From assembly GCA_964512225.1 (NCBI GenBank), contig CAZEKB010000028.1, forward strand, positions 4,164-68,163: a stretch of 64,000 bases of DNA, in the 5' to 3' direction. Every line of letters starts with the position of its first letter. Positions within the stretch are counted from its first letter, which is position 1. Positions 43,368-52,295 of this stretch are shown here, piece after piece. The DNA is from CAZEKB01 sp964512225. GTDB taxonomy: Bacteria > Myxococcota_A > UBA796 > UBA9615. Under the pieces are notes generated by a model. That model was not told where the DNA came from. It ran no database searches and saw only the letters and a list, made by a program, of their open reading frames with translations. The position numbers and the translations under genes are program-made.

Positions 43368-43386
43368 GAAGGGTGATCTACCCTTC
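43368..43386. promoter_or_regulatory. inverted repeat upstream of the ferritin-like gene
   Basis: GAAGGGT-GATCT-ACCCTTC is a perfect 7-bp dyad with a 5-nt centre, ending 37 bases before the ATG at 43424. Its position fits a repressor operator over the promoter; the regulator is unknown. Confidence 0.45.
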
Positions 43387-43423
43387 CGGCGGCTCGCCGA
43401 ACCCAGTCTCAGGAAGACCCCGC

Positions 43424-43945
43424 ATGTCCACCAGTCTCGACCTGTCCAAGCTCAGCCTGATGGACGCCCTCGACCTCGCCACCCTCATGGAGGTCGAGGC
43501 GCACGAGCGCTACCTGATGTTCGCGTCGCAGCTGGGGAGGAGCGGCGGCTACGACCCCGGCACGTTCTTCGCGTCGATGGCCGCGAACGAGGCCAAGCAC
43601 GGCAAGGAGCTGAACGAGCGACGCGGGGCCCTGTTCGGGGACACGCCCGCGCGCGTGAAGCTCGACGACCTGTTCGACCTCGAGGCGCCGGAGATGGGGT
43701 CCACGCGCCGGACGATGTCCACGCGGCAGGCGTTCGAGGTCGCGCTCGCGGCGGAGCAGAAGGCCCACGACTTCTACGAGTGGGCGCTGCCCAGCATCAC
43801 CGACCCCGAAGTGCGGGAGCTCTTCGCGGAGCTCCGGGACGAGGAGCTGGACCACGTGCGGATGCTCCGCGAGGCCATGGCGAAGCTGCCCGCGAGCGCC
43901 GACTTCGAGGGCGAGATCGACCACGACGAGTCGCCCTACCTGTAG
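43424..43945 (+). CDS. ferritin-like (rubrerythrin/erythrin-type) di-iron protein
   Basis: A 173-residue four-helix protein. Carboxylate and His ligands for a di-iron centre are laid out as E25 (EVEAHERY), E56-x2-H59 (NEAKHGKEL), E111 (AAEQKAHDFY) and E141-x2-H144 (EELDHVRML). There is no rubredoxin Cys4 domain, so it is an erythrin-like protein rather than a full rubrerythrin. Expected roles are peroxide reduction or iron handling in the cytoplasm. A perfect inverted repeat precedes it. It stands alone between a lipoprotein gene and the converging lut genes. Confidence 0.85.
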   Translation: MSTSLDLSKLSLMDALDLATLMEVEAHERYLMFASQLGRSGGYDPGTFFASMAANEAKHGKELNERRGALFGDTPARVKLDDLFDLEAPEMGSTRRTMSTRQAFEVALAAEQKAHDFYEWALPSITDPEVRELFAELRDEELDHVRMLREAMAKLPASADFEGEIDHDESPYL

Positions 43946-44003
43946 GGGGAGCCCCCGGCAACAACCGGCCCGGTTCGGTGAAACGACCGAGTTCTTGCCG
44001 CCT

Positions 44004-44055
44004 GCCGAGATCGGTCTCGGCCCTCCCCCAGGAGCCGACCCGCCTGCCGGCTCCT
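44004..44055. terminator. two hairpins between convergent genes
   Basis: GCCGAGA-TCGG-TCTCGGC (44004-44021) and AGGAGCCG ... CGGCTCCT (44030-44055) lie in the 108-base gap between the ferritin-like gene and the lutB-lutC stop. The second overlaps that stop codon. No clear U-tract follows, so bidirectional termination is only likely. Confidence 0.45.
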
Positions 44056-46030
44056 ACCCGCCGCCCTCCGGCCCCACGACGATCACGACGCGGCCGGGCC
44101 CGTGCACGCCCAGCGTGAGGTGCAGCTCGATGTCCGCGGTGCGGCTGGGGCCCGCGATCACGTGGACGGAGGAGCAGGCCGCGAGCAGGTCGACCCGGGC
44201 GACGAGCGCCGCCTCCAGATCGGCGTGGATGTCCTCGGGGCGCAGCACGGCGACGTGCAGCGGCGGGAGCAGGGACGGAGCGCGGGGCCGCCCGCGGCGG
44301 GAGCCGAGGATGAGGGCTCCGGTCGCCGCGACGGCCCCGTCCGCGCCGGTGACGCCGACCTCCGCGCCGGCTCGGGTGTCGAGGTCCCGCCCGTCGAGCC
44401 GGTCGCTGCGCTCGAGCTCGCCCGCGACGCCGTACGGGAGGTGATCGGCCGCCCAGCTCAGCGTGCGGCGCCCCTCGACCAGGCCCCTCACCCGCGCCCG
44501 GACCGCCTCGGCGTCGGGCTCCACGAACACCTCGGCGGACAGGGCGGCCGCCTCCTCCACGAAGCGGGCGACGGGGTCCGAGGAGCCGGGTGGCGGCGCG
44601 GGCGACGGAGGCTCGGAGGGGGGCGGGGCCACGAGGTGGACGTCCCGGGAGGGGGCGTCCTCGAAGCGGTCCCAGAAGCTGCGGGCCGCGGGGACGGGCA
44701 GATCCCGGGCGCGGGTCCATCGGCCGAGCAGGCCGGGCGCGGAGCGGCGCCAGCCCCCGGAGGCCCCGCGGCGGACCCACCAGGCGCCGACGCGGCGGGC
44801 GAGCCGGTACAGGCGGGGCCGGGTCATCAGGACCGCGAAGCCGAACATGGCGAGGCGTCGGGTCCACGTGGACCGCCCGGCGTCGACCTTCTCGGCGCGC
44901 AGCTTCAGGAGCATGCCCGGCAGGTCGATGCGCACGGGGCAGATGTCGCGGCAGGCGCCGCAGAGCGTGCACAGGGACGGCAGCTCGTCCCAGGGACGGC
45001 CGTGGGGGAGCGACGCCATGAAGACGGACCCGAGCGGCCCGGGGTAGGTGGCGTCGTAGGCGTGGCCGCCGATCCGGCGGTACACGGGGCAGGCGTTGAG
45101 GCAGGCCCCGCAGCGGATGCACGCCAGGATCTCGGCCTGCCCGCCCGCGCGGATGCTCGACCGTCCGTTGTCCAGGAGGATCACGTGGACCTCGTCGGGG
45201 CCCTCGTCGCCGTCGGTGCGGGGGCCCTGGACGAGGGTGGTGTACACGGTCGACTTCTGGCCGGTGGCGGACGGGGCGAGGATCCGGAGGATCCGCTCGG
45301 CGTCCGGCAGGGTCGGCACGAGCTTGTCGAGGCCGACGAGGGCGACGTGGACCCGGGGCAGGGACGTGACCATGCGGATGTTGCCCTCGTTGCTCACGAG
45401 CACGACGCCGCCGGTCTCGGCGACGGCGAGGTTGCCGCCGGTGATGCCGAGGTCGGCGGCCAGGAAGTCGGCCCGCAGGCGGGCCCGGGCGATGGCGGCG
45501 AGCTCCACGGGCTCGTCGGTGAAGGGCACGCGCAGCTCGCGCTCGACCACGCGGCCGACGTCCGCCCGGTTCATGTGGACGATCGGCAGGATGATGTGGG
45601 AGGGGCGGTCGTTCGCGAGCTGGACGATGTACTCGCCGAGGTCGGTCTCGCGCACAGCGATCCCGGCGGCCTCGAGGCCGTCGTTGAGGTGGATCTCCTC
45701 GGTGGCCATCGACTTCGACTTCACGGCCGCCCGGAGGCCGCAGCGCTCGGCGATGGCGACGACGGTCGCGATGGCCTCGGCCCCGTCGGCGGCGCGATGC
45801 ACCTGCACGCCCCGGGCGGTCGCGGCGGCGGTGAACTCGGCGGCCAGGGCCTCGGTGCGAGGGAGGGCGTCGAGGCGGGACCGTCGCGCGGCGTCGCGGA
45901 CGGACTCGACGTCGGGGATCGCCTCGAGGGCCCGCCCCCGGCGCTCCTTCAGGGCGCCCGCGGCGGTCCCGATCGCGCGCTGGAGGTGCTCGTCCGCGAC
46001 GGCGCGATCGATGCGCTCGTCGAGGCTCAC
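44054..46030 (-). CDS. LutB-LutC fusion, lactate utilisation
   Basis: A 658-residue cytoplasmic protein. Residues 1-430 match LutB: LUD domain (AVKSKSMATEEIHLNDGLEA, AETGGVVLVSNEGNIRMVTSLP), then two ferredoxin motifs, CIRCGACLNACPVY and CTLCGACRDICPV. Residues from about 480 match LutC, with VGVTGADGAVAATGALIL and VHVIAGPSRTADIELHLTLG. In LutABC these subunits act with LutA to oxidise L-lactate to pyruvate. LutB and LutC are normally separate, so the fusion is notable. A Pro/Ser-rich linker joins the parts. GTG 46030 overlaps the lutA stop as GTGA. Pyruvate made here could feed the PFOR encoded upstream. Confidence 0.9.
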   Translation of the reverse strand: MSLDERIDRAVADEHLQRAIGTAAGALKERRGRALEAIPDVESVRDAARRSRLDALPRTEALAAEFTAAATARGVQVHRAADGAEAIATVVAIAERCGLRAAVKSKSMATEEIHLNDGLEAAGIAVRETDLGEYIVQLANDRPSHIILPIVHMNRADVGRVVERELRVPFTDEPVELAAIARARLRADFLAADLGITGGNLAVAETGGVVLVSNEGNIRMVTSLPRVHVALVGLDKLVPTLPDAERILRILAPSATGQKSTVYTTLVQGPRTDGDEGPDEVHVILLDNGRSSIRAGGQAEILACIRCGACLNACPVYRRIGGHAYDATYPGPLGSVFMASLPHGRPWDELPSLCTLCGACRDICPVRIDLPGMLLKLRAEKVDAGRSTWTRRLAMFGFAVLMTRPRLYRLARRVGAWWVRRGASGGWRRSAPGLLGRWTRARDLPVPAARSFWDRFEDAPSRDVHLVAPPPSEPPSPAPPPGSSDPVARFVEEAAALSAEVFVEPDAEAVRARVRGLVEGRRTLSWAADHLPYGVAGELERSDRLDGRDLDTRAGAEVGVTGADGAVAATGALILGSRRGRPRAPSLLPPLHVAVLRPEDIHADLEAALVARVDLLAACSSVHVIAGPSRTADIELHLTLGVHGPGRVVIVVGPEGGG

Positions 46031-46758
46031 GCGAGGCTCTCGGCCATGAGCCGGGCGATGTGGACGACGCGCACGGACGAGCCGCGGCGACGGAGCCCGC
46101 CCTCGATGTGGAGCAGGCAGCCGAGATCGCACCCGGTGAGGACGTCGGCGCCGCTCGCCTCGACCGCGTCCATCTTGCGGTCGAGCATCGCCGCCGAGAT
46201 CGGCTCCCGGTCGACGCTGAAGGAGCCCCCGAAGCCGCAGCACTCGTCGGCGTCGCGGAGGGGCACGACCTCGACGCCCTCGATGGCGGCCAGGACGGCG
46301 CGAGGCGCGGCGTCGACCCCGAGGCCCCGGAGCAGGTGGCACGACGGGTGGTAGGCGACGCGCCCCGTGCCCCGCATGCGCAGCTGGGCGAGGCCGCCCC
46401 GGGCCACGACGAAGGAGGTCAGCTCGTGGGTGCGCGTCGCGATGGCGGCGTAGGTCCGCCGCTCGGCGTCGTCCTCGGCGAGCTCGTCCCAAGCGTGCCG
46501 GATCGTGTGGGCGCAGGAGCCCGACGGGAGGACGATGGGATCGTCGGAGTCGGCCAGCGCCCGCGCGTCGTGGCGGACGACTCGGCGAGCCTCCGGCCGG
46601 AACCCCGTGTTGAAAGCGGGCTGCCCGCAGCACAGGACGTCGCGGGGGACGGCGACCGTGAAGCCGAGCGCGCGGAGGACGGTGACTGCGGCCTCGGCGA
46701 CCTCCGGACGCAGCTCGCCCGCGAGGCAGGTGGGGACGAAGCGGACGGGGTGCGGCAC
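46027..46758 (-). CDS. lutA: LutA-type lactate utilisation protein (CCG domains)
   Basis: A 243-residue protein with two Cys-rich (CCG) domains: FVPTCLAGELRP ... DVLCCGQPAFNTGF ... LPSGSCAHTIR, and AYHPSCHLLRG ... ADECCGFGGSFSVDR ... TGCDLGCLLHIEGGL. CCG domains bind an unusual iron-sulfur cluster, as in HdrB and GlpC. LutA works with LutB and LutC in L-lactate oxidation. GTG 46758 follows TAGGA. First gene of the two-gene lut operon. The 276-base gap upstream, to the divergent surface protein gene, shows no clear operator. Confidence 0.93.
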   Translation of the reverse strand: MPHPVRFVPTCLAGELRPEVAEAAVTVLRALGFTVAVPRDVLCCGQPAFNTGFRPEARRVVRHDARALADSDDPIVLPSGSCAHTIRHAWDELAEDDAERRTYAAIATRTHELTSFVVARGGLAQLRMRGTGRVAYHPSCHLLRGLGVDAAPRAVLAAIEGVEVVPLRDADECCGFGGSFSVDREPISAAMLDRKMDAVEASGADVLTGCDLGCLLHIEGGLRRRGSSVRVVHIARLMAESLA

Positions 46759-47034
46759 GGGGGGATCCTACGAGACCGGGGGGGGCGAGGGAGGAACCGC
46801 TGCCGATGAGCCCCACGCAACGACACCGGCCGGACGTCGGCCTCGGACCTCGAGCTCGAAGCGGGCTGAGACGGGGGCGACCGGGGGCCACCCCGAGGAC
46901 CCGTTGTGGACATCCGGCTACGTCCGGAGAGGACGCCCCCGGGGTGGGTAGCGTCCACGAGAGCCGAACGAATCGGCCCGCCGGACGGCGCCCGAGGCGA
47001 GCACGCGGGGCGACCGATCCACCGGAGGATCGTC

Positions 47035-48966
47035 ATGCACCGTTGGACCTGGATCGTCGCCGTCGTGGCCCTGCCCACGGCCGCAGCCGCGGTCGAGCCC
47101 GTGGAGCTCGGGCGCTCGAGCAACGCCTACACCGCCCTGGGCAAGAACCAGCACATGGTCGCGGCGAACAGCGACACCGGAGCGGTGGTGTTCGTCCACC
47201 GACAGGACGTCACCGTGCACGGAGGGGGCACCGAGGCCAACGGGCAGCTGCGCATCGACATCAGCACCGACGGCGGGCGCACGTTCACGAACGACGTCGG
47301 GGTGCTGAACCCCGCGCACGCCCGAGAGACGCGGTACCCCAACGCGACCCTCCACGACCTCGGGGCGACCGACGGGCTCCGCCTGGTGTGGCTCGCCCCC
47401 ACCTCGGTCGACGACCAGTGGGACGGCCTCGCCACCGGCGTCGGTTCGCTCGACACCACCGCCCCCGCAGGCTCCGAGGCGGACGTCTTCCCGGAGCTGT
47501 GGGAGCGACTCCCGGCGAGCCTGACCGCGGGCGCGCCCGGCGAGTTCTGGTTCACCGCGAGGACCGCCGCGGCGGCCGCCGAGATCGCCGTCTACAAGGG
47601 CGTCGTCGACGAGACCGGGGAGACGATCGAGTGGAGCCGCAGCGCCACGATCGACCCGCCGCACGATACGAGCGTCACCGGTGTGCCCCAGTTCGGGTGC
47701 GCCCCCGACATCGCCTTCTCCCCGGACGGGGCGACCGCGTGGCTGAGCTGGTGCGGCGACCTCGAGGGCGGACACACCGGGGGGTACAGCCCCGTCCTCA
47801 TGAAGTCCGAAGACGGCGGCGACACCTGGGGCGAACCCGTGGAGGTCGACTTGCCGGCCCTGCCCGTCCGGGGCCGCGACGTCGATCTCGAGACCCTGTG
47901 GAACGACGCCACGATCTGGCAGACCGAGCCGGAGGAGGGTGGCGACCCCGTAGACGTCGAGGTCGAGACCATGACGACGGCGTTCCACGCCGATCTGACG
48001 GTCGACGCCGGCGGGAACCCGCACTTCTTCTCCCTGGTGGGCGCCGAGCGCGCGACCGGCGCGGACGACGGGGATGAGCGCTACATCATTCGCCCCGGGC
48101 TCTCCACCCTGGTCGTCGACACCACGTCGACGGACGGCGGAGCGACCTTCGAGGCGGTGTCGCTCCACACGCCCTTCAACGGCACCTTCCGCGGAGAGTG
48201 GGGTCGGCCCGATCCGTCCACCGGCGCGCCGCTCACCATGGACAACAAGCCCCAGCTCGCGCGCACGGAGGACGGGTCGCACGTGTTCTTCTCCTGGGCC
48301 ACGAGCGTCCTGGAGCAGGTCCCCTTCGGCGAGTCCACGAACATCGCCCCCCAGCTGCACGTCGCGGGCATGCGGGTGGCCGACGGCGCGCTGTACGGGC
48401 CCAAGGTCCTCACCTACGAGGATCCGGTGTGGGACGGCCGGGTGCTTCACCCGACCATGGCGCCGACGGTCCTGCAGGCGGACGGATGTTTCATCCTCCC
48501 GATCGTGGTGATGGAGCTGCTCGAGGACGACATCCTGGCGCCCACGCGCTTCTGGTACTTCGGGGGCGACGCCTCGCTGGGCCCCGACGACCTCGACACC
48601 GGCACGCTGTGTCGGGACACCTGCAACCGGGGAGACCGGGCGGACGGGCTCGCCGACAACGGCCTCTGCGAGGACGCGGGCGCGGGGGGCGAGGGGGGCT
48701 GCCTCTACGGGACGGACTGCGCCGACTGCGGGGCCGTGCCCGGGATCCAGTACGGCGACGGGGTGGTCCCCCCCTGCGACTGGGGCCAGTTCGTCGGTGA
48801 CGACGACGACGACGACGCGGCCGACGACGACGCGGCCGACGACGACGACGACGACGCGACCGTGAGCGCCTGCACATGCGAGTCCTCGCTGATCCCCGGA
48901 GCGGCCGCGAGCGCCGCCGTGTCGCTGCCGCTCCTGGTCGTCGCCCGGCGAAGACGCCCCCGATGA
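47035..48966 (+). CDS. secreted BNR/Asp-box protein with MYXO-CTERM-like anchor
   Basis: A 643-residue protein with a signal peptide (WTWIVAVVALPTAAAA) and a strong GGAGG site before ATG 47035. Asp-box motifs of sialidase-type propellers are seen (STDGGRTFTND, SEDGGDTWGEP, STDGGATFEA), but catalytic residues of sialidase are not recognised, so a binding role is as likely. Near the end are Cys-rich segments (GTLCRDTCNRG, GTDCADCGAV), then a tract of about 21 mostly Asp residues, then SACTCESSL, a hydrophobic stretch and ARRRRPR. This Cys-x-Cys, helix, Arg-cluster order resembles MYXO-CTERM sorting tails of myxobacteria and suggests outer-surface anchoring. Confidence 0.83.
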   Translation: MHRWTWIVAVVALPTAAAAVEPVELGRSSNAYTALGKNQHMVAANSDTGAVVFVHRQDVTVHGGGTEANGQLRIDISTDGGRTFTNDVGVLNPAHARETRYPNATLHDLGATDGLRLVWLAPTSVDDQWDGLATGVGSLDTTAPAGSEADVFPELWERLPASLTAGAPGEFWFTARTAAAAAEIAVYKGVVDETGETIEWSRSATIDPPHDTSVTGVPQFGCAPDIAFSPDGATAWLSWCGDLEGGHTGGYSPVLMKSEDGGDTWGEPVEVDLPALPVRGRDVDLETLWNDATIWQTEPEEGGDPVDVEVETMTTAFHADLTVDAGGNPHFFSLVGAERATGADDGDERYIIRPGLSTLVVDTTSTDGGATFEAVSLHTPFNGTFRGEWGRPDPSTGAPLTMDNKPQLARTEDGSHVFFSWATSVLEQVPFGESTNIAPQLHVAGMRVADGALYGPKVLTYEDPVWDGRVLHPTMAPTVLQADGCFILPIVVMELLEDDILAPTRFWYFGGDASLGPDDLDTGTLCRDTCNRGDRADGLADNGLCEDAGAGGEGGCLYGTDCADCGAVPGIQYGDGVVPPCDWGQFVGDDDDDDAADDDAADDDDDDATVSACTCESSLIPGAAASAAVSLPLLVVARRRRPR

Positions 48967-49013
48967 GTGGTCCGCCGCCCCGGGAGGCGCTCGCGGACGG
49001 CTAAGGTCCCGCG

Positions 49014-50027
49014 ATGGATTGGTACCGGATCAGGACCGCCGCGGGCGGGATCAAGCGGCTGGCGCGGCTGTCCGACGACGACAAGCAGGCCGCCCTGGAC
49101 GCGTTCCGGTTCTTCCAGCGGATGCAGGACGGAGGAGCGACCGACACCGCCGAGGAGACCCGGGCCGTCGCGGACTACTACAAGGTCCTGAACAACATGC
49201 TCTCCGTCTTCGACCTGGAGAAGCTGTACATCCCCCCGCAGCTGGACGAGTCGCTCGGCCTGTACGGAAACCAGCTGCTCGTGGAGCAGGCGGTCCTCGA
49301 CGCCCTCGCCCTCGACGAGCCCGCCGCGTCGCACCTCCTGGACATGGGCTGCGGCCGCGGCCGCGTCTCGCACCACTTCGCGACGCTCACCGGCGGGCAC
49401 GTGTCCGGCTACAACATCGACCCGAACCAGATCGAGAACGCCGTCGACTGGGCCGCCGAGTGCTCGATGAGCGACCGCCTGCACTTCCAGGTCGGGAATC
49501 ACCACGAGCCCCTCGCCTACGCCGACGCCCTCTTCGACGGCTGCTTCTCCTTCCAGGCCGTGTGGCCCTTCTTCAAGAGGGAGGAGCTCGACGCTCACGC
49601 CGCGGAGATGTTCCGCGTCCTCAAGCCCGGCGCGCGATACGCCTGCTCCGAGTACCTCCTGACCCCTCACTTCGACTGGGACGACGAGGAGCACCGGAGC
49701 CTGCACCGCTCTTTCCTGCCCACCCTCGCCGCCACCCACTCGATGTACCCGGCGGACGTCTGCGCCGCCCTCGGTCGGGCGGGGTTCGACATCGTCCTGT
49801 CCGCCCCGTCCAAGGGCGCGGCGTGGCCCATCTGCGAGCAGAAGCGGGACCTGATCCTCCTGGGGCGGAAGCTCGTGCGAGCCCTCGAGGCCGTCCGCGT
49901 GCTGCCCCCCTGGGTCGAGGAGTCGCTCGCCCTCCTCCAGAGCGGCGGCGAGGCGTGGACCGCCGCCGAGAAGGCGAAGATCGCGGACCTGAACTGGCGC
50001 ATCGTGGCGGAGAAGCCGCGGGCCTGA
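49014..50027 (+). CDS. SAM-dependent methyltransferase, sterol-methyltransferase-like
   Basis: A 337-residue class I methyltransferase. Motif I is HLLDMGCGRGRVSHHFATLT, followed by GGHVSGYNIDPNQIENA, which resembles the region in sterol C-24 methyltransferases where Asn and Gln replace the usual acidic residue. FSFQAVWPFFKREELDAHAAEMFRVLKPG contains the later conserved motifs. The C-terminal third (EEHRSLHRSFLPTLAATHS, CAALGRAGFDIV) also fits the sterol methyltransferase layout. Some myxobacteria make sterols, so this is plausible, but small-molecule or lipid methylation cannot be excluded. ATG 49014; converges on plsC with 1 base between the stops. Confidence 0.8.
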   Translation: MDWYRIRTAAGGIKRLARLSDDDKQAALDAFRFFQRMQDGGATDTAEETRAVADYYKVLNNMLSVFDLEKLYIPPQLDESLGLYGNQLLVEQAVLDALALDEPAASHLLDMGCGRGRVSHHFATLTGGHVSGYNIDPNQIENAVDWAAECSMSDRLHFQVGNHHEPLAYADALFDGCFSFQAVWPFFKREELDAHAAEMFRVLKPGARYACSEYLLTPHFDWDDEEHRSLHRSFLPTLAATHSMYPADVCAALGRAGFDIVLSAPSKGAAWPICEQKRDLILLGRKLVRALEAVRVLPPWVEESLALLQSGGEAWTAAEKAKIADLNWRIVAEKPRA

Positions 50028-50028
50028 C

Positions 50029-50766
50029 CTACTCCTCGGGCGCGGCCCCCCGCGACCGCCTCCGGGACGCCTCCGCGCAGGCCGCCACCGCGTCGCGCAG
50101 CTCGCCCATGCGCTGGTCCGACTCGTCGACGGTCCAGCCGTCCGTCGCGATCGGCGACCCCACCGTCAGCTCGATCCGACCCGGGCGCACGAGGACCGCG
50201 CCCCGCGGCATCAGCGCCGTCCCGCCGAAGCACGCCAGCGGAACGATCGGCAACCCGGTCTGCAGGGCGAGGTGGAAGACACCCTTCTTGAACGGCGCGA
50301 GCCGGCCGTCCCGCTGCCGGGTCCCTTCCGGGTAGATGATGATCGACCACTTCCGGTCGAGCCCGTCGGCCCCCTCCTTCATCGCCGCGCGGGCCTGCGT
50401 CGGGTCGCCCCGGTCCACGAAGAACGCGCCGTGGCGACACGCCCACCCGAGGATCGGCACCTTCCCGAACTCCTTCTTCATGACCCACTTCGTATACGGC
50501 GGGAGGTACGCGGGGCCGACGATCGAGTCCAGGGTCCCCGTGTGGTTGCTGCAGAAGATCGCCGGTCCCGCGAGGTGCTCCGCGCCCACGACGTGGACCC
50601 GCACCCCGGCCAGCCGCAGCGTCACGCGACCCCACGCCGGGCGCATCACCGCCCAGGCTCGCTCGCCGAACCCCAGGAGCACGAGCGGCAGACTGGCGGC
50701 CGCGATGAGCAGCGCCGCCCCCAGGGCGAGGGGGAGTCGGATCAGCCCGCTGAGCGCAGCCCGCAT
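50029..50766 (-). CDS. 1-acyl-sn-glycerol-3-phosphate acyltransferase family (PlsC)
   Basis: A 245-residue membrane-associated acyltransferase of phospholipid synthesis. One or two N-terminal helices (LALGAALLIAAASLPLVLLG) precede the catalytic motif SNHTGTLDS (N-H-x4-D), the block FFVDRGDP, the acceptor motif YPEGTRQRDGRLAPFKKG and GLPIVPLACFGG. All four family blocks are present. It likely acylates lysophosphatidic acid, but closely related lyso-lipid acyltransferases share these motifs. Divergent from the glycoside hydrolase gene with 61 bases between them. Confidence 0.9.
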   Translation of the reverse strand: MRAALSGLIRLPLALGAALLIAAASLPLVLLGFGERAWAVMRPAWGRVTLRLAGVRVHVVGAEHLAGPAIFCSNHTGTLDSIVGPAYLPPYTKWVMKKEFGKVPILGWACRHGAFFVDRGDPTQARAAMKEGADGLDRKWSIIIYPEGTRQRDGRLAPFKKGVFHLALQTGLPIVPLACFGGTALMPRGAVLVRPGRIELTVGSPIATDGWTVDESDQRMGELRDAVAACAEASRRRSRGAAPEE

Positions 50767-50827
50767 CGGCCGATGCTAGACGCCGGCGACTTCGCCCGCC
50801 GGGTGGGCGCTGGGATAGGCTCCGGCG

Positions 50828-52267
50828 ATGAAGCCGTGGGTCGTCCTCGTTCTCGTCTCCGCGGCGGCCGCGGGCTGCGTGGATGAGGACCCGCCGCCCC
50901 CCGAGGAGCCCGCCGCGCCGGACTGCCGCGCCGCCGCCGAGCGCGCCTTCGAGCTCGACGCGTGGGGCGGCATCGCCTCGATCGCCCTGGAGGCGACCGG
51001 CTTCTTCCGCGTGGAGCGCCTCGGCAGGCGCTGGTGGTTCGTCTCGCCGGACGGCACCCCGCTGCTCTCCCAGGCCGTGAACGCGACCAGCCCCACCGGC
51101 GACACCGACCGGGAGACCGGGCGCCGCCCGTACGGCGAGTCCGTCGACGAACTCTACGCCGACGAAGCCGCGTGGGCCGAGGCCGTGACCACCCGGCTGC
51201 ACACCTGGGGCTTCAACGGAGCGGGCGCCTGGCTGGGCTCGGACCACCTGCGCGCGGCGCTGCCGGAGGCCCCCCAGCTCGACCTCGCGGGCACGAGCTG
51301 GCTCGACGGCGACATCGCAGACCCCTTCGACCCCGCCTGGCGGGACGCCGTCCGCGCGCGGGTCGACGAGCGCGTGGCCCCCCGGGCGGACGACCCCCTC
51401 GTCCTCGGCTGGTTCCTCGGCAACGAGCTCCGCTGGGGGCTCGACTGGCGCGGGGTCGAGGACCTCGCCGAGCTCTCCTGGGCCCTCGGGCCCGACGCCC
51501 CCGTGCGCGCCGAGCTGATGGCGTTCCTGCGCTCGCGGCACGCCGACTACGACGCCTTCGCGGACGCCTGGGAGAGCCCGCCGGGGATCGACGGGGCGCC
51601 CGCGAGCTGGGAGGAGCTGGCCGTCGTGGACGCCCTGCCCGAGGGGGGCGGCGAAGCCGACCGACGGGCGTGGGAGGCGCGCTACTCGGATCGCTGGTTC
51701 GACGTGGTCACGAGCGAGGTGCGCGCGGTCGATCCCGACCACCTGATCCTCGGCGTGAGGTGGGTCGGCCAGACGACCCCGCGGGCCGTCGTCGAGGCCG
51801 CGGGTCCGTACCTGGACGTCGTCTCGGTCAACCGCTACGAGCTGGTCGAGGGCATCGAAGAGGCGCTCCAGGGGCGCGAGTCGTTCATCCGAAGCGGCGG
51901 CGCGCTCGAGACCTTCCACCGGGTGACCGGGCGGCCGGTGCTCGTGAGCGAGTTCGCGTTCCGAGCCCGCGACTCCGGGCTCCCCAATACCAGCCCCCCG
52001 CTGCAGGCCCTCTACGACACCCAGGAGCAGCGCGCGGACGCCTTCTCCCGGTACGCCCACGAGCACCTGTCCACCGACTGGGTGGTGGGCCTGCACTGGT
52101 TCAAGTGGTCGGATCAGCCCCCCGGCGGACGCTTCGACGGCGAGAACAGCAACTGGGGCCTCGTGGACGGAGCCGACCGCCCCTACGCCGAGCTGACCGC
52201 GGCGACCGCGGCGGACGGCGTGGCCTGGGGGTACTCCTGCTGGGCCCCGTCACTGGAGGGGTCGTGA
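50828..52267 (+). CDS. lipoprotein glycoside hydrolase (clan A, agarase/beta-galactosidase-like)
   Basis: A 479-residue exported lipoprotein (lipobox AAGC near residue 16) followed by a Pro/Glu-rich spacer. The body looks like a TIM-barrel glycosidase: FVSPDGTPLLSQAVNAT, RLHTWGFNGAGAWLG, LGWFLGNELRWG with a candidate acid/base Glu near 199, HLILGVRW, YLDVVSVNRYE and VLVSEFAFRARDSG with a candidate nucleophile Glu near 375, then GLHWFKWSDQPPGGR. The layout recalls beta-agarases and GH42-like enzymes, but the substrate is not predictable. Probably acts on polysaccharide outside the inner membrane. The SDR gene follows after 28 bases. Confidence 0.78.
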   Translation: MKPWVVLVLVSAAAAGCVDEDPPPPEEPAAPDCRAAAERAFELDAWGGIASIALEATGFFRVERLGRRWWFVSPDGTPLLSQAVNATSPTGDTDRETGRRPYGESVDELYADEAAWAEAVTTRLHTWGFNGAGAWLGSDHLRAALPEAPQLDLAGTSWLDGDIADPFDPAWRDAVRARVDERVAPRADDPLVLGWFLGNELRWGLDWRGVEDLAELSWALGPDAPVRAELMAFLRSRHADYDAFADAWESPPGIDGAPASWEELAVVDALPEGGGEADRRAWEARYSDRWFDVVTSEVRAVDPDHLILGVRWVGQTTPRAVVEAAGPYLDVVSVNRYELVEGIEEALQGRESFIRSGGALETFHRVTGRPVLVSEFAFRARDSGLPNTSPPLQALYDTQEQRADAFSRYAHEHLSTDWVVGLHWFKWSDQPPGGRFDGENSNWGLVDGADRPYAELTAATAADGVAWGYSCWAPSLEGS

Positions 52268-52295
52268 CGACGTCCACCGACGATGGGAGGACCGG

